From Bradyrhizobium xenonodulans (GTDB lineage: Bacteria; Pseudomonadota; Alphaproteobacteria; Rhizobiales; Xanthobacteraceae), in NCBI RefSeq assembly GCF_027594865.1, contig NZ_CP089391.1, positions 6,044,501 to 6,108,500 of the forward strand: a stretch of 64,000 bases of DNA. The letters run 5' to 3'. The notes under the pieces are model-generated. The model had not been told where the DNA came from, did not search any database, and was given only the letters and a program-made list of their open reading frames with translations. Position numbers and translations under genes: made by a program. Below are positions 34,771 through 43,059 of this stretch, one piece after another (the stretch's first letter is position 1; every line of letters starts with the position of its first letter).

Positions 34771-36177
34771 CTATTTTCGCGCCTTTCTCTTCGGCTTCGC
34801 CTTGGCGGTCTTCCTGCCCGATTTCCTTGCCGCCTTGGCGCGGGGCATCGCAGCCGCAACGTCCAGAAGGCCGGCGCCGTATTCCGGCGTAAAGTCCCGT
34901 CCCCGCATCGCCGGCAATTTCGTCGCAGTCGCGATCAGGCGCCTGGCAACCGCAAGTCCGGCCGCCCTGGATTTCGGCCTGTGGATATAGACGAGTGCAG
35001 CGGCGCCCGTGACATGCGGCGTTGCCATCGAGGTCCCGGGCCAGGAATCGTAGTCGGTGTGATCGGCGAAGCTGGCCTTCACCCGGGGCACCGTCGACAG
35101 GATATTGACACCCGGCGCGACCAGCTTGATGTGTTTCCCCGTATTGGAGAACGAGGCGCGGCGATGGGACTCATCGACGGCGCCGACGCCGATCGTGTCC
35201 GCGTAGCCCGCCGGATACTCCTTCGGATTGCCGTCCTCGAACTCGTTGCCCATCGCGGTGGAGATGACGACGCCGGCATCGATCAGTTCGGCGAAGATCG
35301 TCGCTTCCGCCTTCGAGTGATCCTCGCCGCCAATGCTGAGGTTGATGACCTTGATGTTGGAATCGAGCGCGGCCGCGAGCGCCTTGCTATAGAATTCGAA
35401 GTTGAAGTTCTCGTCGTCGCCTGCCCGCTTGGGATCGTCGAATACCTTCCAGCAGTGCAGCCGGCAATTGGCCACGCCCGCGATGCCGGCCGAGTTATTG
35501 ACCACGGCCGCGATCGTGCCGCTGACATGTGTGCCATGGCCGAGAAAATCGCGCTCTCCGTTGCCGTCGTGACGGTATTCCTCGATCGCGTCCGCGAGAT
35601 CGGGATGTCGGGCGTCGACCCCGCTATCGAGCACAGCGACGTGAACCCGTCCCGCACCCGGCCGCGGTCGATCGAACCATCTGATGGCGCGAAGCCCCCA
35701 CTGCCGAATCTTCATGGGATCGGCGGCGATACTGAGCCACCGGTTGGGAACGGGCTCGACCAGATCCATCGCCCTGGAGGCACGCAGGCGCTTCAGGACG
35801 CCTGCATCTATCTTTCTGTCCTTCACCTGCACGATCTGATATCCGGCCAGCGCCTCCCGCGGCGCCGACGTTGCGGAGCGTGCTATCGAGCGATGAACCG
35901 CAGCCATCGCCCGCGACTGCGCGGGTGCATCGTCGCCGCCGACCACGAACAGCGGCTTCATCGACTGAAGTCCGAGACTGTCGTGCAGGAAATCGATCGG
36001 ACCTCTGACGTCATCGGGCATCGCAGCCATCAGCGCGCGTGGCGTCGTCGCCTGAAGTGAGGTCGCCGCGATCTGCCGGGCTGCGGCGGGCTTCAACCGG
36101 ACGATCAACTGTCCCGGGACATGCTTGCGACGGCGCGGCCGATCGCCCGCGACCCGCATTGCCTGCGTTGGGGCCAT
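34771..36177 (-). CDS. Subtilisin-like serine protease (S8 family) without signal peptide
   Basis: The 468-residue protease has a prodomain-like region (about 20-145) with GQLIVRLKP and YQIVQVKD, ending in VEPVPNR. The catalytic domain carries D184 (VAVLDSGVD), H214 (GHGTHVSGT), oxyanion N311 (AMGNE) and S383 (GTSMATPH). The tail is rich in Lys and Arg (KSGRKTAKAKPKRKARK). No Sec signal is present, which is unusual for S8 proteases and suggests an intracellular or non-classically exported enzyme. All catalytic residues are intact. Confidence 0.93.
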   Translation of the reverse strand: MAPTQAMRVAGDRPRRRKHVPGQLIVRLKPAAARQIAATSLQATTPRALMAAMPDDVRGPIDFLHDSLGLQSMKPLFVVGGDDAPAQSRAMAAVHRSIARSATSAPREALAGYQIVQVKDRKIDAGVLKRLRASRAMDLVEPVPNRWLSIAADPMKIRQWGLRAIRWFDRPRPGAGRVHVAVLDSGVDARHPDLADAIEEYRHDGNGERDFLGHGTHVSGTIAAVVNNSAGIAGVANCRLHCWKVFDDPKRAGDDENFNFEFYSKALAAALDSNIKVINLSIGGEDHSKAEATIFAELIDAGVVISTAMGNEFEDGNPKEYPAGYADTIGVGAVDESHRRASFSNTGKHIKLVAPGVNILSTVPRVKASFADHTDYDSWPGTSMATPHVTGAAALVYIHRPKSRAAGLAVARRLIATATKLPAMRGRDFTPEYGAGLLDVAAAMPRAKAARKSGRKTAKAKPKRKARK

Positions 36178-36369
36178 GACGAATTCCTTCCTTGAAAAGC
36201 CATAAAATACGTCACGCGTTATAAGCGAAATTCCGGATCAGCGCTACCTGCACCATCCGGGCGTTCCTGGTCCCGATCGGAGCGCAGTCCAGTGGCTACT
36301 CCAGGCCACGCATGCTATTTTGCCGATGGAATCCGATCTCGCCGATGCCCCTCAATCAGGGAGACCTTC

Positions 36370-36972
36370 GTGACCGACCTTTGCGCCGAAGACCTCGCCA
36401 CCATCTATGCGAAGCCGAGCCCGCGCGTGATCGCGAAAGCGCGTCCCGCGATCGATGCACATGCGAAGAAGTTCATCGAGATGTCGCCGTTCTGCGTGCT
36501 CGCGACATCAGGGGCGGATGGCAGCGTCGATGCCTCGCCACGCGGCGGCGGCACCGGCTTCGTCCACGTCGCCGGTCCCAACCAGTTGCTGATGCCCGAC
36601 CGCTCCGGCAACAACCGGATCGACAGTTTTCGCAACGTCGTCGAAGGCTCGGGGTTCGTGCATCTGTTGTTCTTCGTGCCGGGGATCGACGAGACGCTGC
36701 GCGTCGGCGGACGCGGCACGCTGTCGGCCGATCCGGACCTGCTCGCCGCGATGGTGGAGTTCGGCAAGCCGCCTCGCGCGGTGCTGAACGTCGCCGTCAG
36801 CGAAGTCTATTTTCACTGCGGCAAGGCGCTGATGCGCTCGAAGCTGTGGTCGGGAGAGAAGGTGCAGCGCTCGGTCATGCCCAGCATCGTCGAAATCGTC
36901 CACGAGCAGACCAGCCTCGGGGAGCCGCAGAGTCAGGAGATCGTGGAAGAACTCTACAAGACGCAGCTTTAG
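36370..36972 (+). CDS. PPOX-class FMN-dependent flavoprotein (DR_2398 type)
   Basis: The 200-residue protein has the pyridoxamine-phosphate-oxidase-like split barrel: KKFIEMSPFCVLATSGADGS, DASPRGGGTGFVHVAG, PDRSGNNRIDSFRNVVEG, and FFVPGIDETLRVGGRG. These are the marks of the TIGR04025-type subgroup. The C-terminal part HCGKALMRSKLW is also typical. The start is a GTG at 36370 with GGGAGA upstream. It probably binds FMN; substrate unknown. Confidence 0.85.
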   Translation: MTDLCAEDLATIYAKPSPRVIAKARPAIDAHAKKFIEMSPFCVLATSGADGSVDASPRGGGTGFVHVAGPNQLLMPDRSGNNRIDSFRNVVEGSGFVHLLFFVPGIDETLRVGGRGTLSADPDLLAAMVEFGKPPRAVLNVAVSEVYFHCGKALMRSKLWSGEKVQRSVMPSIVEIVHEQTSLGEPQSQEIVEELYKTQL

Positions 36973-36992
36973 GCGTACGCGACAAGATTAGC

Positions 36993-37158
36993 TGTCGTCC
37001 CGGACAAGCGCAGCGAAGCGGAGCGCTGATCCGGGAACTCCGCGCGAGCGCTTGCGCTCGCCGCGATAACCACAGGAAGTCATTTGTTGCGTGGTACTAG
37101 CCACGTCATGCCACGGAAAGATTCCGCGGTATGGGTCCCGGCTTTCGCCGGGACGACA
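36993..37158. repeat. Dispersed palindromic repeat, family E
   Basis: The left part CTGTCGTCCCGGACAAGCGC and right part CCGGCTTTCGCCGGGACGAC are opposite arms. The centre between them carries smaller hairpins (GAGCGCTTGCGCTC). It separates the flavoprotein from bfr. Confidence 0.75.
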
Positions 37159-37184
37159 TGGGAGTGCGCGGCTACAGCCGGAGC

Positions 37185-37673
37185 TTAGTGCCCCTCGCCC
37201 TCGAGCCCGCCGACGTGCTTCTGGGTGTAGAGCTCGAGGCCGATGCGGCCGATCAGGTCGAGCTGGGTCTCGAGGAAGTCGATGTGGTGCTCCTCGTCGC
37301 TCATCAACTTCTCGAACAGGTCGCGCGTGACGTAGTCCTTGACGCCGTGGCAGTAGGTGGCCGCTTCCTGGTAGAGCGCCCGCGCGCTCATCTCGGCGGC
37401 GAGATCGCATTCGATGATCTCCTTGACGTTCTGGCCGATGCGCAGGGGATCGAGCACCTGCATGTTCGGAAAGCCGTCGAGGAACAGGATGCGCGCGGTG
37501 AGCTTGTCGGCGTGCTCCATCTCCTCGATGGACTCCTTGCGCCAGACCTTGGCCATGTCGAGGAGGCCCCAATTGTCGAGGAAGCGGTAGTGCAGCCAGT
37601 ACTGGTTGATCGCAGTCAGCTCGTGACGCAGTGACTTGTTGAGATAGTCGATGACTTTTGCGTCGCCCTGCAT
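37185..37673 (-). CDS. bfr: Bacterioferritin
   Basis: The 162-residue protein stores iron in a 24-mer shell with heme between subunits. Ferroxidase ligands include E18 (RHELTAINQYW), E51 and H54 (EEMEHADK), E94-type Glu in EIIECDLAAE, and DEEHHIDFLE. M52 is the heme ligand typical of Bfr. The gene has a perfect iron control element 43 bases before its start and lies next to bfd. Length is typical. Control by Irr is likely. Confidence 0.97.
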   Translation of the reverse strand: MQGDAKVIDYLNKSLRHELTAINQYWLHYRFLDNWGLLDMAKVWRKESIEEMEHADKLTARILFLDGFPNMQVLDPLRIGQNVKEIIECDLAAEMSARALYQEAATYCHGVKDYVTRDLFEKLMSDEEHHIDFLETQLDLIGRIGLELYTQKHVGGLEGEGH

Positions 37674-37716
37674 GGTTCACTCCAGCTCTTGCAGTCCAAT
37701 TCGGCCCTAAACCGAA

Positions 37717-37733
37717 TTTAGAACGCTTCTAAA
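37717..37733. promoter_or_regulatory. Iron control element (ICE, Irr box) of bfr
   Basis: TTTAGAA-N3-TTCTAAA is a perfect dyad that matches the iron control element bound by Irr in Bradyrhizobium. It lies between bfr and bfd, 43 bases upstream of bfr. Confidence 0.8.
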
Positions 37734-37806
37734 TGACTTTGGGGACGAGGGCAACCGGCTGCGGGGATGCAGCCGGGGAAAAGCTCAGCCGAGATTGCGG
37801 AAGTCC

Positions 37807-38079
37807 TCAGCAGGCCGCGAGAGCGAACTGGGCGGGCTCGGCCGTCTCGTCATTGGCGGCCACGGTGTGGCTGTGCGGGCAGCCGGAACAGCAGGATTTG
37901 GCACAGGGGCCAAGCGCTTCGTCGATGATGGTCTTGATCGTGCGAGCGCAGCGGCCGCATTCGGCGCTACAGCCGAGGCATCCATAGACCTGCTTGGCAT
38001 AACGCACGGCATCGTCGGACTCGGCGACGGCGGCGCGGATGTCGTCATCGCTCAGCACGTTACAGGAACAAACGATCAT
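37807..38079 (-). CDS. bfd: Bacterioferritin-associated ferredoxin with a Cys-rich tail
   Basis: The 90-residue protein has the BFD-type [2Fe-2S] module: MIVCSCNVLSDDDIR and YGCLGCSAECGRC near 33-44. It reduces the iron core of bacterioferritin so that iron can leave. Classical Bfd is about 64 residues. Here about 25 residues follow, with a second cluster of four Cys and two His (PCAKSCCSGCPHSH) that could bind a metal. An ICE-like site lies about 110 bases upstream. Confidence 0.9.
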   Translation of the reverse strand: MIVCSCNVLSDDDIRAAVAESDDAVRYAKQVYGCLGCSAECGRCARTIKTIIDEALGPCAKSCCSGCPHSHTVAANDETAEPAQFALAAC

Positions 38080-38188
38080 GGAAGCGGTAGGCCCTTCGGT
38101 GATGCGCCATCATCGATATTTAAGGGGCCGTCCGGATGCAAAGGGAAAAACCGGTATTTGAAGCTATTCCAAACTGGCCCGGAAACAG

Positions 38189-38205
38189 CCTAGAACGGCT
38201 CTAAA
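38189..38205 (-). promoter_or_regulatory. ICE-like element upstream of bfd
   Basis: Read towards bfd, the site is TTTAGAGCCGTTCTAGG, three bases from the perfect element at bfr. It is probably an Irr target of lower affinity. Confidence 0.55.
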
Positions 38206-38240
38206 ACAAGGTGTTGCGCTGGATCAAGATTGCGGCCGAC

Positions 38241-38534
38241 CTAGTCGCCACCACCGCCTCCACCATCGCCTCCGCAATCCCCGCCGCTGCTGCCACTATC
38301 GCTGCTGGAACAACTGCCGCTGTCGGTCGAGCTGCCCGAGCTGTCATTGGAAAACCAGCTGCCCAGCGAGAAGCCATCGCTGGTCCCTGAATAGCTGTCG
38401 CCGCTACTGCCTCCGTCATTCCCGGCTCCCGCGCGCGAGCGCCGACCGCGGTTCTGGAGATAGGTGAACCAGCCATAGCCAATCCCGAAAATGACGCCGG
38501 CAGCGATCAAGGCATTGATCATCGCATTACCCAT
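38241..38534 (-). CDS. Small membrane-anchored Ser/Gly-rich protein
   Basis: The 97-residue protein begins MGNAMINALIAAGVIFGIGY, with one membrane helix (about 5-23). The remainder is low-complexity Ser/Gly/Asp with a final GGDGGGGGGD. GGGAGG lies six bases before the ATG at 38534. The C-terminal pattern resembles Gly-rich tails of TPM-domain proteins but no such domain is present. Function unknown. Confidence 0.7.
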   Translation of the reverse strand: MGNAMINALIAAGVIFGIGYGWFTYLQNRGRRSRAGAGNDGGSSGDSYSGTSDGFSLGSWFSNDSSGSSTDSGSCSSSDSGSSGGDCGGDGGGGGGD

Positions 38535-38670
38535 CCGTTGCCTCCCTGGTGGACCTGCGATCCACACCAATTGGTCGCACCGGCAAAGGTGCCGTTCATT
38601 GATCATTCAAACGAAGTATGGAACTCTGCCCCCAAAGAGTTCCCGCGTGATTGTGCGAAAGGTCAAGCCA

Positions 38671-38994
38671 ATGAAAAAATCGCTCCTGGCAGTTGCTGCC
38701 GTTGCCATCCTGGCGCTTGGGGCCGGAACGCCAGCCCATGCGCAGCGCGGCGTCGCTGCCGGCGTGGCGGCCGGGATCATTGGCGGCGCCATTGTCGGCG
38801 GCGCGATCGCCTCTCCGTATTATTACGGACCCGGGCCGGGCTATTACGACCCCGGCTACTACCCGCCCCGCTATTACGCCCCGAGCCCCGGCTATGTCGC
38901 CGACGACTATTACGGCGGCGGCTGCGTCTGGCAGAAGCAGCGCTTCTGGGACGGCTATGCCTGGCGCGTCCGCCGCGTGAGGGTCTGCGGCTAA
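38671..38994 (+). CDS. Secreted glycine-zipper protein, Tyr/Pro-rich, first paralog
   Basis: The 107-residue protein has a signal peptide (about 1-24, AHA before QRGVAAG). A glycine-zipper helix follows (AGIIGGAIVGGAIASPYYY). The centre is Tyr/Pro/Gly-rich (PGPGYYDPGYYPP), and a conserved C-terminal module reads CVWQKQRFWDGYAWRVRRVR with a final Cys. The same module is in the gene at 39206. Such proteins are common in Bradyrhizobium envelopes; their role is unknown. Confidence 0.85.
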   Translation: MKKSLLAVAAVAILALGAGTPAHAQRGVAAGVAAGIIGGAIVGGAIASPYYYGPGPGYYDPGYYPPRYYAPSPGYVADDYYGGGCVWQKQRFWDGYAWRVRRVRVCG

Positions 38995-39205
38995 GTCGCC
39001 CTAAACCGATTCACTACGGATGCGCCGTTCATCTCGGGGCCTGAAAAAGACCGCTTTTTCTCGTCACAGCTCCGTGTGCGTTTACCGTGGATTGACCAAT
39101 TGCGCGCTTCCTAGCTGCACGGTCAATTTCATCAGAGTGTGCGTGAACCTTTGAAACCCGGACGCTCCTAACAAGGGACGTCCATCTCCCAGGAGAGCCA
39201 AGAGC

Positions 39206-39490
39206 ATGAAGAAGACTTTTGTTGCCGCCCTCACGGTCGCGACGATCGCCGGTTCGCTGGTGACCGCCACTCCGTCCGCGAAGGCCCATGACGGCGTCGG
39301 CGCCGGCATCGCAGCCGGCCTGATCGGCGGCGCCATCGTCGGCGGCGCCATCGCGTCGAGCCGTCCCGCCTATGGCGGACCCGTTTACGTCGCCGAGCCC
39401 GGCCCGCCGCCCCCGCCCTGCTACTGGCAGCGCCAGCGTTATTGGGACGGCTACGGCTGGGTCGTTCGCCCGGTCCGCGTTTGCTACTGA
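39206..39490 (+). CDS. Secreted glycine-zipper protein, second paralog
   Basis: The 94-residue paralog has a signal peptide (about 1-27, AKA before HDGVG). The glycine zipper reads AGLIGGAIVGGAIASS and the C-terminal module reads CYWQRQRYWDGYGWVVRPVR then VCY. The Tyr/Pro linker is shorter. AGGAGAG precedes the ATG. The gap of 211 bases from the first paralog allows separate expression. Confidence 0.85.
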   Translation: MKKTFVAALTVATIAGSLVTATPSAKAHDGVGAGIAAGLIGGAIVGGAIASSRPAYGGPVYVAEPGPPPPPCYWQRQRYWDGYGWVVRPVRVCY

Positions 39491-39525
39491 TCTGATCGCA
39501 CGACGCTCATGAGCGCCGCGATCGA

Positions 39526-39557
39526 AGCCCGGCCGAGACCATCGGCCGGGCTTTTTT
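39526..39557 (+). terminator. Rho-independent terminator
   Basis: A perfect 11-bp stem (39526-39536 with 39542-39552) with a GACCA loop is followed by a six-T tract. It ends the glycine-zipper gene and lies just before the convergent transglycosylase gene. Confidence 0.88.
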
Positions 39558-39582
39558 CTTTTTGTCGAGAAGACCGGACCCG

Positions 39583-40809
39583 CTAGTGCGCCGCCTGGAT
39601 CGAGCGCAGCACTTCCTCGCTCGGCCAGCAATCGACCTTGAGGCCTGCCGACTTCTGATAGGCGCCGAGCGCGGCGCGCGTCTGCATGCCGGCCTTGCCG
39701 TCGATCTTGTCCTTGTAGAGCCCGACACGCGTGAGACCGCGCTGCATGGTCTCGACATCCCTGGTGCGCAATTGCTTCGTGGCCGCCCAAGGCGTCGCGA
39801 ACGGTTGCGGGCTCGTCATGCGATCGCTGAGATGGCCGACGAACAACACGTAGAGATCCGAGAAATTGTATTCCTTGATGACGAAGTAGTTCTTCGTCGT
39901 CAGGAATGACGGGCCGTAGACTCCCTCCGGCTGGAGCAGCGAGGCCGGCTGCGCCTGCTCGGCGGCACTCAGCTTCGCGCCGCGCACCGGCACAAAGCCC
40001 TCGCGCAACCACTGGCCGATCGGCTTCGTCATCTCCGGCACACCGCTGGTGCAATCCGCCTTGGCCGGCGCCTGCACCTCGTAGGCCCAGCGCACGCCGC
40101 TCTGCCAGCCCTTGTTGACGAGTTGTTGCGCGGCGGACGCGAGCGCATCCGGCACCGAATGCCAGATGTCGATGCGGCCATCGCCGTCGAAATCGACGCC
40201 GTGCTTGTAATATTCGGATGGCAGGAACTGCGTGAGCCCGGTGGCCCCCGCCCATGACGAGCGCATGTCCTTGCGCGTCACCACGCCCTCGCCCAGGATC
40301 TTCAGCGCGAGAATGAACTCGCCCCGATAGGTGTCCTTGCGCCGTCCGACATAGGCCTGCGTCGCCAGCACGCGAACGAGATCATAGGGCAGCGTGTAGC
40401 GGCCGTAGTCCGTCTCGCGGCCCCAGATCGCCAGCATGACGGTGGCGGGCACGCCGGACTTCTTCTCGATCTCGCTGAGCGAGGTGCGATATTTTTGCAG
40501 CAGCCGCTGCCCCTCGCCCGCGAGCCGCGCAATCGAGGTTTCCCTGACGTAGTCGGCCGGCACCTGCACGAACTCGGCCTGCGACGGCGCGCCGGTGGCG
40601 GGCCGTCCGGGCAGGATGAGATCGGGGAGCTTGTAGTCAGGCTCGAGCCCGCGCGTCTGCTCGTCGAACGTCTTGCGCGACACGCCTTCGGCCTGCGCCT
40701 CCGGCCAGAGCGAAGCGACGAACTGGGTGAAGGCGGCGTCGGCGGCGCGGGCGGACGACCATCCGCAGGTGACCACGATCACTGCAGCGATGAGCGCCCG
40801 CCGCATCAT
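39583..40809 (-). CDS. Lytic murein transglycosylase (MltB type) with peptidoglycan-binding domain
   Basis: The 408-residue protein has a signal peptide (about 1-22) and an SLT_2 / MltB catalytic domain. The catalytic Glu lies in MLAIWGRETDYGRY near residues 125-138. The domain ends with GATGLTQFLPSEYYKHGVDF and IWHSVPDALASAAQQLVNKG. The C-terminal 60 residues form a PG_binding_1 domain (VETMQRGLTRVGLYKDKIDG). It cuts glycan strands in the periplasm. It starts seven bases after the ettA stop, so the two are probably co-transcribed. Confidence 0.93.
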   Translation of the reverse strand: MMRRALIAAVIVVTCGWSSARAADAAFTQFVASLWPEAQAEGVSRKTFDEQTRGLEPDYKLPDLILPGRPATGAPSQAEFVQVPADYVRETSIARLAGEGQRLLQKYRTSLSEIEKKSGVPATVMLAIWGRETDYGRYTLPYDLVRVLATQAYVGRRKDTYRGEFILALKILGEGVVTRKDMRSSWAGATGLTQFLPSEYYKHGVDFDGDGRIDIWHSVPDALASAAQQLVNKGWQSGVRWAYEVQAPAKADCTSGVPEMTKPIGQWLREGFVPVRGAKLSAAEQAQPASLLQPEGVYGPSFLTTKNYFVIKEYNFSDLYVLFVGHLSDRMTSPQPFATPWAATKQLRTRDVETMQRGLTRVGLYKDKIDGKAGMQTRAALGAYQKSAGLKVDCWPSEEVLRSIQAAH

Positions 40810-40816
40810 GCCGCCA

Positions 40817-42466
40817 TCACCGCGTCAGCTTCTTGTACTTCACGCGGTGCGGGATGATGCTGTCCTGGCCGAGCCGGCGCATCTTGTCCTTCTCGTAGTC
40901 CTGGAAGTTGCCTTCGAACCATTCGACATGGCTGTCGCCTTCGAAGGCCAGCATGTGGGTCGCGATGCGGTCGAGAAACCAGCGATCATGGCTGATGATC
41001 ACGGCGCAGCCGGCAAAATCTTCCAGCGCCTCTTCGAGCGCGCGCAGCGTGTCGACGTCGAGATCGTTGGTCGGCTCGTCGAGCAGCAGGACGTTGGCGC
41101 CGGACTTCAGCATCTTGGCGAGATGCACGCGGTTGCGTTCACCGCCGGAGAGCGCGCCGACCTTCTTCTGCTGGTCGGCGCCCTTGAAGTTGAACGACGA
41201 GCAATAGCCGCGCGAGTTGACTTCCTTCTTGCCGAGCAGGATCAGCTCGTTGCCGCCGGAGATCTCCTCCCACACGTTCTTGTTGCCGTCGAGCGCGTCG
41301 CGCGACTGGTCGACATAGCCGAGATGCACGGTCTCGCCGACCGTGATGGTGCCCTTGTCCGGCTTCTCCTGCCCCGTGATCATCTTGAACAGGGTGGTCT
41401 TGCCGGCGCCGTTGGCGCCGATCACGCCGACAATGCCGCCGGGCGGCAGCTTGAAGGTGAGATCGTCGATGAGGAGACGATCGCCATAGCCTTTGCTGAG
41501 CGCTTCGAAATCGACCACGTTGGCGCCGAGCCGCTCGGCGACGGGGATGATGATCTGCGCGGTCTGGGTCTGCTTGTCGCTCGCCTGCTTGAGCAGCTCC
41601 TCATAGCGCTGGTAGCGCGCCTTGGACTTGGCCTGGCGTGCCTTCGGCGAGGACGCGACCCATTCCTGCTCGCGCGCGATCGTCTTCTGATGCGCGGCGT
41701 CTTCGCGGCCTTCCTGCTCCAGCCGCTTCTGCTTCTGCACCAGCCAGGACGAGTAATTGCCCTCGTAGGGAATGCCCTTGCCGCGATCGAGCTCGAGGAT
41801 CCAGCTCGTGACGTTGTCGAGGAAGTAGCGGTCGTGGGTCACGATCAGGATCGCGCCGGGATAGTTGCGCAAATGGCCTTCGAGCCACGACACCGACTCG
41901 GCGTCGAGATGGTTGGTCGGTTCGTCCAGCAGCAGCAGTTCGGGCTGGTCGAGCAGCAGCTTGCACAGCGCGACGCGGCGGCGCTCACCGCCTGACAGCT
42001 TGGTCACATCGGCATCGTCGGGCGGGCAGCGCAGCGCGTCCATGGCCTGGTCGACCTTGCTGTCGAGATCCCAGAGGCCCTGGGCCTCGATCTCGTCCTG
42101 CAGCTTGGTCATCTCGTCGGCGGTTTCCTCGGAATAATTCATCGCCAGTTCGTTGTAGCGATCGAGGATGGCCTTCTGCTTGGCGACGCCCAGCATGACG
42201 TTCTCGCGCACGCTGAGCGCGGGATCGAGATGCGGCTCCTGCTCGAGATAGCCGACGCGGGCGCCCTGGGCGACCCAGGCCTCGCCGTTATACTCCTTGT
42301 CGAGACCGGCCATGATCTTGAGCAGCGTCGACTTGCCCGAGCCGTTGACGCCGAGCACGCCGATCTTGGCGTCCGGGTAGAAGCTCAGATGGATGTTATC
42401 GAGCACCTTCCGGGTCGGGTAGCTCTTGGTCAGGCCCTGCATGAAATAGATGAACTGGCGCGCCAT
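40817..42466 (-). CDS. ettA: Energy-dependent translational throttle protein EttA (ABC-F)
   Basis: The 549-residue ABC-F protein has two ATPase domains and no membrane helices. Walker A motifs are GVNGSGKST near 39-47 and GANGAGKTT near 350. The signatures are [15 protein letters not shown] and [15 protein letters not shown], and each Walker B ends in DEPTN. Between domains lies the P-site tRNA interaction linker. The start [20 protein letters not shown] and the length are typical of EttA. It gates ribosome entry into elongation according to ADP/ATP. Confidence 0.95.
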   Translation of the reverse strand: MARQFIYFMQGLTKSYPTRKVLDNIHLSFYPDAKIGVLGVNGSGKSTLLKIMAGLDKEYNGEAWVAQGARVGYLEQEPHLDPALSVRENVMLGVAKQKAILDRYNELAMNYSEETADEMTKLQDEIEAQGLWDLDSKVDQAMDALRCPPDDADVTKLSGGERRRVALCKLLLDQPELLLLDEPTNHLDAESVSWLEGHLRNYPGAILIVTHDRYFLDNVTSWILELDRGKGIPYEGNYSSWLVQKQKRLEQEGREDAAHQKTIAREQEWVASSPKARQAKSKARYQRYEELLKQASDKQTQTAQIIIPVAERLGANVVDFEALSKGYGDRLLIDDLTFKLPPGGIVGVIGANGAGKTTLFKMITGQEKPDKGTITVGETVHLGYVDQSRDALDGNKNVWEEISGGNELILLGKKEVNSRGYCSSFNFKGADQQKKVGALSGGERNRVHLAKMLKSGANVLLLDEPTNDLDVDTLRALEEALEDFAGCAVIISHDRWFLDRIATHMLAFEGDSHVEWFEGNFQDYEKDKMRRLGQDSIIPHRVKYKKLTR

Positions 42467-42699
42467 CGGTCCCGAATACCTTCGATTTGAGGAGATTTGC
42501 TTGCCGCCGATGTAACGATCCCGCCCCCAAAGGGCAATGTTTTCCCTCCGTTCACCACGGATGAATACTGGGCGGACACCATCCGGAGCCCGATCCGGAC
42601 AATTGAAACCATTTTTTAATAAAGCAGGCCAAAGCTCGGTCATGCGCGGACATAAGCGCCCCCTGCTCAGAATGAACGGGGAGAACAGCGAGGCCCATC

Positions 42700-42915
42700 A
42701 TGGCTTTGATCGAGACCCACTCTTTTCCCGTTCCGGCCGAAACCGGGAACGCGTCAGGATTCGTGTCCGAGGTCAGGGGCTTCTGGAAGCGCTTCTTCGC
42801 CACCGCCTTCAATCCCTACCGGCCCGAGCTGCACTACATGCGCGGCCCCGGCCCCGCCTGGCGCGCCAAGCACGGCATGGATGCGCCGTTGCGACTGAAG
42901 CCCCGCGATATCTGA
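42700..42915 (+). CDS. Small hypothetical protein
   Basis: The 71-residue protein begins MALIETHSFPVPAETGNASG and continues FWKRFFATAFNPYRPELHYM. It ends basic (LRLKPRDI). GAGG lies ten bases before the ATG. There is no signal peptide or membrane helix. The 230 bases upstream (divergent from ettA) have room for promoters of both. I do not recognise a family. Confidence 0.6.
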   Translation: MALIETHSFPVPAETGNASGFVSEVRGFWKRFFATAFNPYRPELHYMRGPGPAWRAKHGMDAPLRLKPRDI

Positions 42916-43059
42916 GCTCCTCTTTCCTAGCGGATTTTTGAAGATCCAAGCGGCTTGCGCGTCGCTCTGATTGCGCGCAACCATGGCCCCGGTTCCGACG
43001 ATGGCGCCCCGCTCGCGCCGTCACCTCTCGCCGTCGATTCTGGCCCTGGATGAACGCTG

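Noticed and set aside
38213..38226. TTGC-N6-TCAA near bfd
   Set aside because: A relaxed FixK2-like match of this kind is expected several times in 64 kb, and it lies too far from the bfd start.
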